From positions 4,390,198 through 4,454,197 of the forward strand of contig NW_009799099.1 in the NCBI RefSeq assembly GCF_000213175.1: a stretch of DNA of 64,000 nt, given 5' to 3'. Made by a program: the position numbers and the translations under genes. Position 1 is the first letter of the stretch. Each line of letters begins with the position of its first letter. Below the pieces are notes generated by a model. The model worked only from the letters and a program-made list of their open reading frames with translations. It had not been told where the DNA came from and made no database searches. Below, in pieces: positions 1 to 11,010 of this stretch. Source of the DNA: Neurospora tetrasperma FGSC 2508 (taxonomy: Eukaryota > Ascomycota > Sordariomycetes > Sordariales > Sordariaceae).

Positions 1-893
1 AACAGCAGGGGAACCTTCGAAACGAGTATCAGGATGATCACTTGAACAAAACTCGTCCACTGCTCTCTGCATCACACAGATCTCTATCACATCTTACAAC
101 CTTTTCAGTCCACTCTCCTCTAGCGGCCTCCTCTCCTTGGTCTCCTTTCATTCCCAGCGTACATAGGTAGTCCACAGAAGCTATATCACTTGGCGGCTGT
201 GCTAACCACCAGACCGCCGTGCCTCCAAGTCCCTGTAGGGAAAGTCAGAGGATGATCCCCTCCATGATCATCAGGGAACGGGCACAAAATGGGCGGTGGT
301 GTTCTCGCCCAGGCTGAGGTTCGGGAGATGATACACGGGAAGCACATCTATTCCGACAACCCCCTAGTGTAGAGGTGTGCCTCTTGTCCTGCACCCACTT
401 CCTCTCCAATAGTTACATAGCTCTATTGAAAATCTGGTGCTCGGTCCTTTGCGCTTAGCCAAACTAAAATTAGTCTCCGCATTCCTTGGCTGTTAGTTGC
501 CGTGTTCCTGACCCGATGTCCACAAGCCTTACCCAGTCGATCCTGGCCGCGCCCTCCATCGTTGTGGCAGAATTGAGACAAAAATCTTAGCTGGCGATAC
601 ATCGGGGAGGGAGGAGCAGGGAGTAAGCAGATTGGGTGGCTGGTTGGGTCCATAGAGGGCCGCGTTGTGGAAGGGATCTTTGTTCCCCTCTTCAATGTTC
701 CTCGACGGACGGCCACATTGTGTTCTTGGATGGGGATGGTGTTGAGTATAAAGATCACGACATGCCCGCCGCCTCCCTTTTCACATTCCCCTTGCAGCAG
801 GCACAGGCTCAGTGTTCCTCCTGATTCTCACAAGGGCCAGATCCCGTGAACTGTCTTGTCTTCTCTTTGGAATAACCCCTTCTCTCATTCAAG
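1..893. other. Leading non-coding stretch, lipase upstream region
   Basis: I see no supported gene here. The open frames are short, lack recognisable domains and overlap each other on both strands. The last part, from about 740, is the promoter and leader of the downstream lipase gene. Confidence 0.6.
747..753 (+). promoter_or_regulatory. TATA box of the lipase gene
   Basis: The heptamer TATAAAG lies about 147 bases upstream of the lipase ATG at 894. A pyrimidine-rich leader with CTTTT and TCTC runs follows. The position fits a TATA-driven, inducible secreted-enzyme gene. It is called by motif and position only. Confidence 0.5.
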
Positions 894-2082
894 ATGAAGG
901 CATCTCTGTTTTTGGCATCCGCCTTGGCGGCTACCGGTCTAGCCGCGCCCTCAACGAGCCCAAATATGGCTAAGAGACAATGTAAGTCCACGACGACCCC
1001 AGCGTTTCCTCATGTCGACCGGAAGCTAACAAGCCTTGTCCAGTCGTTGTCACCAGCAGCGAGCTTTCCAAGCTCTCCTATTGGGCTGAGCAAGCTGCCA
1101 CCAGCTATTGCAACAGCAACAACGCTGCTGGCGATTTGATCGCTTGCTCCAACAACGTTTGCCCTACCCTAGTCAGCAACAAGGCCGTGACTGTTGCCTC
1201 TTTCGCGTAAGAGACCCCATACAAACCGAGTCGAGACAATGAAGACTAATAAAGTAGAAGCGGTACCGCCACTGATATTCGCGGCCTGGTCTCGGTGGAC
1301 CCTGTCAAGAAGGTCATCACTGTTTCCTTCAGAGGATCCTCTTCAGTCCGCAACTGGATTACCGAGTAAGTTGAACACCGAGTCTGTATTTCGTACCACA
1401 TCAGGACCTCAACTGACACCCGTCCAGCGTCGTTTTCGTCAAGTCCTCCTGCGATGAACTTGTGAGCGGCTGCCTCATCCACACCGGGTTCTACACGGCC
1501 TGGAGGGAGGTTGCGACCAAGGTCACCGCGGCCGTCCAGTCCGCCAAGGCCGCCTACCCCAGCTACAGCATCGGTATCACCGGCCACTCGCTCGGCGGTG
1601 CCGTCGCCACCGTCGCAGCCGCTTACCTCCGCAAGGCCGGCTACACTGCCGACCTCTACACCTTCGGCTCGCCCCGCGTCGGCAACGAGGCCTTCGCCGC
1701 CTTCACCACCACCCAGTCAGGCGACGAGTACCGCGTCACCCACGAAAATGACCCCGTGCCCCGTCTCCCTCCCATCAGTTTCAACTACCGCCACACCTCT
1801 CCCGAGTGGTGGATCCAGGCCGCTGTGCCCACCACCAGCCAGGTCAAGATTTGCCCCGGCTATGCCAGCATCGACTGCAACGCCGGTACCCTCGGCTTGA
1901 AACGCGATGACCACCTTCACTACTTCGAGGACATTGCCGGTTGCTCGTCTGGCGGCTTCAACTGGAAGAGGGCCGAAGCCAACGTCGCAGCTAACGACAT
2001 CAGTGATGAGGAGCTCGAGGCTCGCTTGAACCAGTGGGTTGTCGAGGATGTAAATTTTGTCAATAGCAACGACCTTAATTAG
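894..2082 (+). CDS. Secreted class-3 triacylglycerol lipase (Thermomyces-lipase type)
   Basis: Four exons, 894-981, 1044-1206, 1258-1365 and 1428-2082, give 337 residues. Residues 1-18 are a signal peptide ending in LAA/AP. A Lys27-Arg28 pair suggests Kex2 removal of a short propeptide. The alpha/beta-hydrolase nucleophile motif GHSLGG places the catalytic Ser at 174. The expected partners are Asp228 in NDPVPRLPP and His282 in the HLHYF segment, the same order as in Thermomyces/Rhizomucor lipases. FRGSSSVRNWI matches the conserved oxyanion-hole region. Such enzymes hydrolyse triglycerides, or feruloyl/other esters in some relatives, outside the cell. All three introns have GTAAG-type donors. 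Substrate preference cannot be decided from sequence. Confidence 0.93.
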
Positions 2083-3004
2083 GAGCATCAAGGGTTGCAA
2101 TGTGAGAATAATAAGAAAGTAAAATGAGGCATGATTTGTGAATACAAGTTTGGAAGATAGCTTTGTGAATAGTAGCAATGAAACGCCGGTGAAACCACTT
2201 TCTTGGATGCCTTAACATGTTTGGACGTGATCTTTGTTGCCCGTATGTTCTTAGCTGCTGCCACTTGGTAGCAAAAAGTGATCCTAGAACTGTCAAGAAG
2301 GGCCGAACTCAAACCAAAACAAGCGGCGTCGTATCGCAGAAACAGAGCGAACAATCATAACACAATGTTGCCTAGCTCTTTAGCTCCAACAGTGATCACG
2401 CCAGGCGTGGAAGAAAGGAAAAAAAAATTAAAAAGAAAAAAAAAGAAAAAAAAAAGGAAAATCTTACATCTCGAAATATCGTACAAAGCAAAGCTGGTAA
2501 AAGTGGTGGGTATAACAGGTCGTATTTATCATAGTGTACAGGTTTCTCGTAGCGGTCCGTTCGGGTTGATCTGGTTATCGACTGCTTGCGGCACAAAATC
2601 CCGGCCATTTCGCAACCCTCCAAGGTCCTCCGTGCTGTTGGCAGTCTTTCATGACCGGTTCCAGTTGTACCAGTAGAGAGGGCCACAGATTACCTGCCTC
2701 CCCAGGTCGCCATGATTATCAGGGTCGAGTGGTCGTTGAAAAGGTAGCTGCGATATGCGTTTCGGCATGCGATTTCGTCTCGGATCGTAAATGATAGGAG
2801 ACCAAGCGCAATCCCTTGACCATCACTGCAGCTTCATGGACTCCTGATTTGAACAGAAACCAGCGTGCCAGACCAGGGGTACCGCAGCCGTCGTCGACAT
2901 AGTTGCTCCTCGAACCCTCCATTGTGTCCCCTTACTTCCGCCTTCTCCTTTCTTCCATTTCCACTCATTCACACCCCGCGGGTCTCAGTCAAGCATCTAA
3001 CCAC
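2083..3004. other. Non-coding between convergent genes
   Basis: This holds the 3' ends of the lipase (+) and of bL34m (-). An A-rich tract lies at about 2413-2462. Open frames across it are low-complexity or unsupported. I see no gene. Confidence 0.6.
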
Positions 3005-3509
3005 TTAAGCACTCAGCCTCAACCTCCCCTTTGCCAGCCTCCTCTTCAACGTCTTCTGCCCATTCTTGGTCTTAACTCTGCTCAAAAAACCGTGTCTGCG
3101 CTTCTGCACCAGCCTCGTCGCTCCGCTCATCGTCGGGCGCGGGCCGCAGCGGATCTGGGAGCCCAACCCGCTAAGCGCCGGATGACTTGAAATAAGGGAG
3201 GAGGCGGAGAGGAGGTCGAGAACTTCGCCGTCGATACCGGTAGTAGCACTAGGGGAGGCCGAGGGCGCGGTGATGGCGTTGGGGGCGCGGAAGATGGTAC
3301 TGGGGGTGGAAGACAGAGCGGCGGGACGGAGGGAGGGGAGGATGGAGAATGAGCTGTATTCAGGGAAGTAGTCAGTCACTATGTTCATGTTTTGGCATGC
3401 GGGTGGGGAGGGAAGGCAAGAGCAGAACAGCGTACCGAGTGGCAGTCTTGGGAAGAAAAGCGCTCGGCTTGAAAGCAGCCTGGAGGGCCGACGAGAAAAT
3501 CCTGGACAT
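3005..3509 (-). CDS. mrpl34: Mitochondrial large-subunit ribosomal protein bL34m
   Basis: Two exons on the minus strand, 3509-3436 and 3353-3005, give 140 residues. The intron has a GTACG donor and an acceptor ending TACAG. The N-terminus is Arg/Ser/Ala-rich with few acidic residues, as in a mitochondrial presequence. The C-terminal ~35 residues carry the bL34 signature: RLVQKRRHGFLSR, then repeated KTKNGQ, RRRL and KGR-type basic motifs. bL34 is a small rRNA-binding protein of the large mitoribosomal subunit. The bacterial homologue is about 45 residues; the long N-terminal extension is usual in fungal mitochondrial versions. A telomere-like motif lies about 250 bases upstream. Confidence 0.9.
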
Positions 3510-4058
3510 TTTGTCTACAGATGTGGTTGTCGCCGATGATGGTAGTGGTGGTAGTCGACGTCAAAGAATTGCGGGGGTGGAACAGGACCGGGCGAGACCG
3601 AATGCGCCGGGACAAACACAAAGCGTTTCGGGGATCCTATAGAGTGGTTCGCGACGAGCGGGCGCGGTTGCTGGATCGGCTCCGTCCAAAGTTCGATTGA
3701 TCGGCCGGGGTCCGGGGAGGGCTTTTTGCACCCGGTTGCCAGCTGCTACTGTGAAAGCCAAGGGTTAGGGTTGTGTATGTGTCTTACCTCGACAACACAT
3801 CCCGAATTCGATCATTAACTACATAAAAAGATTCAGGTTCATGGTTGAGGGACTCGGTCCTGTTCGGTAATAAAAGCCGGATTCTCTCTAGATTGTCTAT
3901 CAAAATAGAAGATTCAAAAGCAAGAAGATTCAAAAGCAATATAGAGTAGGTCACTCTTCGCTGAGTGCGCTGACTTCCTTTAATTTGTGATCCCACGTAT
4001 CTCAGCTTCATTTGTCAATTCCTCATCCACCTTCTCATTTGCATCATCCTACACTGAC
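3510..4058. other. Intergenic region between ste24 3' end and bL34m promoter
   Basis: No gene is seen. The part nearest 3510 is the bL34m leader and promoter, including the telomere-type box. The part near 4058 is the ste24 3' region. Confidence 0.6.
3761..3772 (+). promoter_or_regulatory. Telobox (AGGGTTAGGGTT)
   Basis: Two tandem telomere-type units sit about 250 bases upstream of the bL34m start codon. TTAGGG-type boxes bind Tbf1/Myb-like factors and occur in promoters of translation genes in several fungi. A role here is inference from motif and position. Confidence 0.45.
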
Positions 4059-5576
4059 TTAGAGCTCATCCCGCCCAGTGGCAGTAGCAACATCTGTCTT
4101 CTCTTCACTGTCCTTGGCCTTCTCCTTGCCCTCCACCTTTCCAGTGGACTGCCAGTTGAGAGCCTTCAGTCTCTCGGTCAAAATGGGGTGCGAGAAGTGG
4201 TAAGTGGCGAACATCCAATCAGCATCCATGGTGCTGAGGTTCTGGATCTGGAGCTTGATCAAGGAGCGAGCGAGCTCCGCATTGTAGCCAAGCTTGTTGG
4301 CGAACTCATCAGCCTGGAACTCGAACTTGCGGCTGAGAACGTTCATGCCCAGCTTGATGAGGGTATCGGTAGGGCCAAGGACGTCCGAGAAGAGAAGGAA
4401 TCCAACGATGATAGGGTGCACCGTGTGGAAGCCAAAGTCGGCATAAAGCGAGTTGTTGTTGATGAAAACGGAGAAGAGAGAGAAAATGGCGAAGAAGTGG
4501 GCCTGTGCATTGTCAGTCACAATTCATGGGAAACAGCGGGATTGACAACAAAGGAGCATCAGCTTACCTGGGAGATGCCAAAGAGGCTAGTGGTGTGACC
4601 CAACTTCCAGTGACCCAGCTCGTGTGCAAGAACGGCAACAACTTCCTGGGTCTCGCTCTTTTCAATTAGGGTATCGTAAATGACAATGTGCTTCTTCCAG
4701 GGCATGCCGAAGAAATAAGCGTTGCTGTGGGCACTGCGCTTGCTGCCATCAATGACGTGCAACTCGGAGAGGGGGAACTTGAGCTTCTTGGCGAGATCCT
4801 CCACGCTGCTCTTGAGCTCACCCTCCTCAAGAGGAGAGAGCTTGTTGAACAGAGGCAGAATGAAAATCGGGTAGATGGTGATCATGACAACCTGGAGACC
4901 AGCGACGAAAACCCAGAGATAGTAGAAGAACTGGTTTCCAGTCTTCTGCACGATAGCCAAAAAGCCGGCGAGGATCGGAGGCGTGAGGACGAAGGTCAAG
5001 AAGAGGGACTTGATCTTGTCGGTAATCCAAAGCTTGGCAGACGACTTGTTGAAACCGAACTTCTCCTCCAAGACAAAAGTGTGGTAGAGGCTAGTCGGTA
5101 GCGAGAGAATCTGGGAGATGACGACAAAGGACAGGACGAAGACGATAGATTGCGAGATTTCGCCGGAGAACCTGGCTGGCGCGAACCGAACGAGGAGGTT
5201 GCCGGCGAATGACCATAGCTTCGGGAGGACGTCGAACTGATAGAACAAGATGTTTTGGATTTGACCGTAGATACCGCTGAAAAACTCGAACTTTGCCTTG
5301 GCGCGTCCGTATGCCTGTATCGTGTGTCAGATAATGGTGGCCGGTTGGCCCGTAGCCTGGGGGATATCGTACCTGACTCTTGTCAAAGACCTCCTGGGAC
5401 ACCTCATGCTCCAACACCTTGGGGACCTTGGTCTTCTTGAGGACCTGATACTGACGATAACCGAGGAAACCTTCGATGAAGTAGTTGGCGAGAGAGAAAC
5501 CGATGATCAGCTTCTTCCAGGGAAAGAGAGGCCGGTCGAGGAACCTCGCGAGACGCTGTCGTTTTGAGAGTGCCAT
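4059..5576 (-). CDS. ste24: CaaX prenyl protease 1, Ste24 family
   Basis: Three exons, 5576-5373, 5314-4568 and 4502-4059, give 464 residues, normal for Ste24. This ER/inner-nuclear-membrane zinc metalloprotease removes the last three residues of farnesylated CaaX proteins and makes an upstream cut in a-factor-type pheromone. The zinc motif HELGH lies at about 299-303 within VAVLAHELGHWKLGH. The third-ligand region EFQADEFA follows in exon 3. Several hydrophobic segments surround these, for example LSFVVISQILSLP and the FLTFVLTPPILAGFLAIV segment. The start at 5576 (MALSKRQ) gives the usual N-terminus. The protein ends in RDEL, a near match to ER-retrieval tetrapeptides. Mevalonate kinase and the farnesyltransferase alpha subunit lie 5-10 kb away. 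Confidence 0.95.
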
Positions 5577-6344
5577 GTTAGCCGGTGCACGCCTTGGATG
5601 TCGAGGGAGAAGGATTTCGCAAAACGTACCTGAAGAAACTCCATCGTCGCGCAATAAGGGCGTGTCTACTAGAGGCTCCGCCGAATGCGCAAATGGAATG
5701 TTTGTTTGTTGGAACAATGAAAGCCAAAAGACCGTGTCAGATTGTCCGCCGCATTGGTTATAAGCACAATGCCAGACAAGGTACAAACAGTAACAACAAC
5801 CTGTCCTTGCCCCAGTTCCGCTTGGAGCTTCCTTGCAGGCATGTACCGGCGTACGCTACGTACCCTGCTGTGTATGGCGCAGTTATGAACACTAGAAGTT
5901 ACACATGTTGATTGGGTGACTTCCCCTTGCGCTCGCCCCGCTCGGTAAGTCTTATCGATAAGCCCGGTCGTAGAGGTTCCCCGCGAACCCGGACGCAACG
6001 CTGGATTGTTCGCATGTTGCCGGGTCACCCTACAGATCTCCGAACGTAAACAGTGTTTCCTGTTGACATCAAGGAGCATTTCCCGATGTCTATATGTAGT
6101 CATATCCTGTGGTTTCCGGTTTATGATCTTGTATCCAGTGGTTGGGATCACGAGTATGTAAGTACGATGGGAGAACAGGATTCAACAGCATGTGTCCTTT
6201 AGCCAGCTGACCATACCATCGCCAGCCTGCTATGAAGATAGCAATGTCATAAAGAACATGAAACAAAGATAAATGCAGGCTAGGTATTCTTCAAGGGGTA
6301 TAAACATATTATAGGGCTCCTCCAATTTCTTCAGCACAACCAGC
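5577..6344. other. Intergenic, ste24 promoter side
   Basis: No gene is supported. It holds the ste24 leader and promoter near 5577 and the 3' region of the next minus-strand gene near 6344. Confidence 0.55.
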
Positions 6345-7257
6345 TCACTGTCTTGGGATTCTCAAGTTCGCTTGGATCCTTTCCAGTAACTGCTCCCGGG
6401 TGTCCGAATCTTGTGGATGAAGATTACGCTGGTGATCATCAAAGTTAGCTCCCAACATTAGCTTCGAGTTTTGTGCGTCAGCTTTTAACAAACTTGGAAA
6501 CTCACCAGGGCAAGCCATCTGCGCATCTCCTCGCGAGTCCATTCTTCCGGGTTGCCCTTTGGGTCAGCCTGGTCTTGAGGAAACACTTCGCCTCCAAAGA
6601 TAGACCATGCGGCGACACCCGTCACGATGCCGGCGAACGCTATGTGGGGTTAGTCAAGCTTCAGTCGACTGCCAGACTGCTAAACAAGAAGCTCACCAAG
6701 AAATGCGTTCTTGCTCGCGGAAACTATCAGAAGAGATTCGACAAGCATGATTTCTTCGGGATGTTGAGTTGTTGTGAAGAGGTACTCACTCGTGATCTCA
6801 ACGCTTTGTCTAGTGCCGTGGGCATATCGAGTAGTTCGGAAAAGGGTTGTCTGCGTTATAAGTAGTGGTAAGGCAAGAGGGGTAGGCGCACTACTACAAA
6901 ACGTTAACGCCCTAACTGAGTTGTCTGATGAGGTGGCACTTGGTTTGGAACAAAAGAAGCTTTAATTAGGACCGCGTGATTAGTTTTTGATTATATACTA
7001 TCTGGATTACACAAACTGGAATCGTGTCCTCCCGAGGCCTCGACCAGATGCGACCGAGCTTGAAGGCGAACTGCGCAATTAGACGGATGTTCCAAACGGT
7101 CTAATGGTGACTGCCTGCTGTGTTCGTTGGACAGGAGTGAGGTAAGTCGACGCCACACGAGCTCCCTGCTGCGTCACTACTGTACATCTGCCAAAGTCGA
7201 CGCACTTACCAAAAGTGCAGCATCAGCCACACTTGGAGCTTGCGCTAACGTCGGCAT
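6345..7257 (-). CDS. Small single-pass membrane protein with Ish1/SAP-like C-terminus
   Basis: Reconstructed as five exons: 7257-7210, 6850-6790, 6723-6697, 6639-6506 and 6428-6345, giving 117 residues. Exon 3 is only 27 bases. All junctions use GTAAG/GTGAG donors and all frames connect. The first intron (359 bases) is long for this window. Residues about 41-60 (NAFLAFAGIVTGVAAW) form one hydrophobic helix. A short acidic linker follows, then a helical segment beginning EEWTREEMRRWLALR and continuing to QLLERIQANLR, which resembles the Trp/Leu pattern of Ish1 or SAP-like motifs. I do not recognise the family; the motif comparison is inference. The last intron could instead use an acceptor at GAAG and add a few residues, but the CACCAG acceptor with its GCTAAC branch point is stronger. 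Confidence 0.65.
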
Positions 7258-7464
7258 GTGTGATCTAGCGGAACGGACAGCGGAAACAAGGGTGCATCGC
7301 GTTAGCGGCCCATTGCCCGCACGCGTCCCCACCAAGCCACTCGCACCGCCCAGGACCCAAACCCACACAAAATTATTTCCATAGTACCTAAAATTCATCC
7401 ACGCTCCTGAACTCCGTTGTCGTCGTCACCACAAGTACGGGAAGTCCAGCACCAAGTCGCCAAA

Positions 7465-7979
7465 ATGCCTCAGGAAATCGGAGATATCAAGAAGGTACGG
7501 AAATGCCCGTCGTCATGCTGAATTTGTGCATGCATGGTGCAAATGGGCTGTTTTGCTGACTTTGATTTCAACTACAGTTCATCGAGATCTGCCGGCGCAA
7601 GGACGCTTCCGGTACGTTTGGCTGAGGGCCTACCTGAGAAAACACCGTCGCGAAAACCGAACGAATTTCTAACAGAGACGCTTTCACCCAACAGCCGCCC
7701 GGATCAAGAAGAACAAGGCTACTCAGCAGATCAAGTTCAAGGTCCGCTGCCAGAAGTACCTCTACACCCTTGTTCTCAAGGACTCCGACAAGGCTGAGAA
7801 GCTCAAGGCTTCCCTCCCTCCTTGTACGCGCTCCCCGACCCCCGAATAATAGATCGAGAGAGAGAGAGATGGACAAAACGGGAAAAAGCAGTTGCGAGAA
7901 AATGATGGAACTGACATGCGAAACTATAGCCCTGACCATCGCCGACGTTGCCAAGCGCAACAAGAAGCAGACTGCTTAA
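7465..7979 (+). CDS. rpl38: 60S ribosomal protein eL38
   Basis: Four exons, 7465-7494, 7578-7611, 7695-7823 and 7930-7979, give 80 residues, the usual eL38 size. The protein starts [10 protein letters not shown], continues [10 protein letters not shown] and [19 protein letters not shown], and ends [13 protein letters not shown]; all are conserved eL38 segments. It is a cytosolic large-subunit protein. The high intron density in a tiny ribosomal-protein gene is typical of filamentous ascomycetes. It lies head-to-head with the small membrane protein gene, whose start is 208 bases upstream, so the promoters probably overlap. Confidence 0.95.
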
Positions 7980-8317
7980 ATCTCTCGACAATGAGGAACT
8001 GATGGCTGCTTTGGCGCGAATGGGAAGCGAATGAATGACGATTTTCAACTGCCTGGTTCTGGTGCTGGACATTTAATTCTCGCGAACTAAGACGGCGTTC
8101 TCGGATCGGGGGAAACCTTCATGGGATTGGGAACAGGAGTACTTGCGAGAGCAGGTGCAGGTCTTCGGAGCAGCGCGATGACTCTTTAGTTGTCAAGGTC
8201 TCACCGACCGCAAACCAACCCCTTGCAGAGGGTCTGAATACACATTCATGAGCGACCAATTCTTGGACCGAGACTTGCGCATTTTCCCAACCAAGTTTCT
8301 AAGTGACAAAGAGGGCA
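7980..8317. other. Non-coding between convergent genes
   Basis: Shared 3' region of eL38 (+) and the ABM-fold protein (-). No other feature is seen. Confidence 0.6.
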
Positions 8318-9019
8318 CTACAGGAACCGTCTGTAGTGCTGTGTTTCCTCCGACGAAGCGATACCAACAAGCTGACTGTACAGAAAAGACTGGGACGATG
8401 CAACGAACTCTTGCGTATGACTTTCGACACAGGACCACCCGGAAACCAATACGAACTCCTCACCTCCCGTCTCGCGATCGACACTGCGCCCGCTTCTTAC
8501 CAAGTGAGGATGCACGACCTTTTCCATACTCGCCTCCACTTTCTGGAGCGTTGCGGCAAAGCTCTCCTTTTTTTCAGTGTCGACCAAGAATCTCTCAACG
8601 CTGATGACCGGGCTATCGAGGAGTGCAATCACGTCTTTGCCGGTAGTGGCCTGATTATTCCCAAAGATGTTCGTATCCAAGTGGAAAAGGATCAGTCCGC
8701 CTGGCTGGTTGGGCGGCCCTTGATTTGCGATGATCTTGGTCAAGTCTGGGCCCTCCATCTGCTGCTTGTTATCGTCGCTGAGGATCCATGCCCAATGCTC
8801 CTCCACCGAGCCCCAGCTCGTTGTTAGAAGTATCTGCGTCTCGTCGTCGATCCCCCGGAAACAAGCCACGGCCCGTGCCGAGGCGGAAGAGGGGCGGTCG
8901 GGAAAGGCGCGAGCGTGCCATGCGTCTTGGACAGTGATGGCCCTGCTGAAGGTGTCTCGGAGGGTAGAGTCGGTGATCCCGGCGTATACGCGGATGATGG
9001 CAATTTCAGTGACAGTCAT
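8318..9019 (-). CDS. ABM-type (dimeric alpha/beta barrel) domain protein, function unknown
   Basis: A single exon of 233 residues. I chose the ATG at 9019 (MTVTEIAIIRVYAG), because that beta-strand start is where ABM/stress-barrel domains begin; upstream in-frame codons add only a leader-like tail. The N-terminal half has the ABM pattern: a beta strand, a helix of the LRDTFSRAITVQDAW type, then ARAVACFRGIDDETQILLTTSW followed by EEHWAWI. The second half appears to repeat the fold (GGLILFHLDTNIF, later FVLVSGWSCVESH), so the protein may be a two-domain barrel. Relatives include cofactor-free monooxygenases and uncharacterised fungal proteins. The reaction is not predictable. Confidence 0.7.
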   Translation of the reverse strand: MTVTEIAIIRVYAGITDSTLRDTFSRAITVQDAWHARAFPDRPSSASARAVACFRGIDDETQILLTTSWGSVEEHWAWILSDDNKQQMEGPDLTKIIANQGPPNQPGGLILFHLDTNIFGNNQATTGKDVIALLDSPVISVERFLVDTEKKESFAATLQKVEASMEKVVHPHLVRSGRSVDRETGGEEFVLVSGWSCVESHTQEFVASSQSFLYSQLVGIASSEETQHYRRFL

Positions 9020-11010
9020 CTTCGAAATATGTTCTGCGTTAGTGATTAAGCCAGGTTGTGAGCTTGGCGGTCTGAACGCTTCAAAATGCAGCAAAACTTG
9101 AATCCGTACACAACTTTTATGTGTGATGGTTGTAGTTCATTCGGACTCGCTCATTCGGGACGATACGAAACGCAAACTAGGCTACCTCCAAATTCGTAAT
9201 CATGCGGCACAGTTGGGACACCATACACAGTAGACAATATGCGCCTGTTTTAGAGATCATGCCATCCGCGCTCCCACTTCCCCAAAAACATAATCATTAT
9301 GATGCCCTATCGTTCAAACAACATCAATAGAGGCTCTGCCGGCCGTCATCTGAGGCTAGATATATGTAAGAAGAAACACTGATAGAAAGATTGTATGCGA
9401 TGATTTGTTCTTGCGACTCTCTGAACAGTCTTAATCAAATCCCTGCTGATGTCGTATACATGACGAGAAATGGCCCCACGATCTTTGAGAGAGTCGGGCA
9501 TCGCCAGTGTTCGGGTTTCGGTGCATGATGCCAACTCATGTATGCACTTCGACACACATGTCGAACCCACCACCCAATAATGAGACTGTCATCAAGGCCC
9601 CAGAGGTAGCCAGGAATGAGCTAACAAACCCACGAGACAAGGGAAAGTTCAGGTGACCATCCGACGTAGTGCATGTCGATTGGGATTCAAAGCTATGGCA
9701 AAGATTTGGACTTTTGAAGCTTCTTGTTGTTCTCCAAGACCCTGCCTGATGTTTGTCCTGGACCAAGCGAGTTTCTGGGTGATGCCACGCGCCGCCTTTG
9801 CAGTCTAGACTCAACTGACGATGGGGCAGCTGTCAGTTGAGTGAGGAGCTTAGGGAGCAGAACTGCAGAGCTCCCCTTGTCCTGAGCCCCTGTTGTTCTG
9901 TGATCTCCCGGTGCTCCCCCCTCCCTGTTCGAGGCGTTGTCCAGTTCACCGGAAGCTAGCGTCGCGTTGAGAAGCCAGAGAGCGCCAATCAGCGGCCGTG
10001 AGAAGGAAATCCAAAGCTAAAAGCCTCCACCCCTGTCAATCAAAGTCCATGATGACAACCCCTTTTCAGCATGGAAAGTATGTAACGGCTTCGGCGTGTG
10101 GGCTGAGATTTCCAACAGCAAAGAGTTCTGATTAGGCGCAGATAGCTTTGGGCGTAACGGACAGCAGGAGAAAGAAGAATAGTATCAGGCACCATTGCCG
10201 TAGAGTACGAAGAAGAAAAAAAAAGAGCGAGATATCAAAGCCCACTGACCCTCTTCTGCTGGAGTACATAACAGCTCCCCGCCTCTGGCTTTGCTATCCC
10301 CACGTAACGGGGTACATCTTCTCCGCCGCAGTTGCTGCAATCTCAAGTTGGCAACCCCTCGGCACCCAATCAACCCAAGTCTGTACACACCGTGACAGCG
10401 CCCGCCGCCTTCGAACTCTCACTTTGCGCAACCTCAACACGGCACGTCTGCAAGATTACTTCCATCGCAAACATCCTGGGACTTGTCATTTTGTGTAACT
10501 TGTGGTCGTCTGGCGTATCAGGAACACCAATCGCACTCGTTCGCAGCCTCCGCATAAATATCCGTCATCTGGACCTTGCAGACTCGAGCTAGAAAAAGAT
10601 CGGCAGTACATCAACAACCTCCATCTCGCCCGCTTGTTTACCAGCATCCCTACGCCGCGATACCCTCAGTTGCTTTAGGACCAATCTGTCGTCTTGAGCC
10701 CCCAATTTCCCTAGGCCTTCAATATCTTACACATCTCTACCTATTTAGGCAGCTTCGGTTGCCTTACGCCAACTCGCTCTTCATCATACCAGCACCTCGG
10801 CACAGTTGTACCTCAACGTGAGCTAGTACTCAGCCATCATCTTGTTGGCGATTCCACGGTTCACCCAATTGCGCCGGATTCGTATATTGACCCCCTCTCC
10901 GAAGAGCCCCTCCCGCTTAGCATTGTTGGTATTGGTGTCGCCGAACACAGACCGAGGGACGCTCGGGTCGATTACGTACAACATACGCACAAAGAAAACT
11001 ACCTCTGACC
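9020..11010. other. Long intergenic region upstream of mevalonate kinase
   Basis: About 2 kb without a supported gene. Open frames are short and unrelated to known domains. A CCAATCA motif at about 9985-9991 lies roughly 1 kb upstream of the erg12 ATG. The 500 bases before 11011 are pyrimidine-rich, like a fungal 5' leader. No ATG-started uORF overlapping the erg12 start was found. Confidence 0.5.

Noticed and set aside
2278-2676. 132-codon plus-strand ORF after the lipase
   Set aside because: Its Lys run is translated from an A-rich tract; no homology pattern, and it lies in a 3' region.
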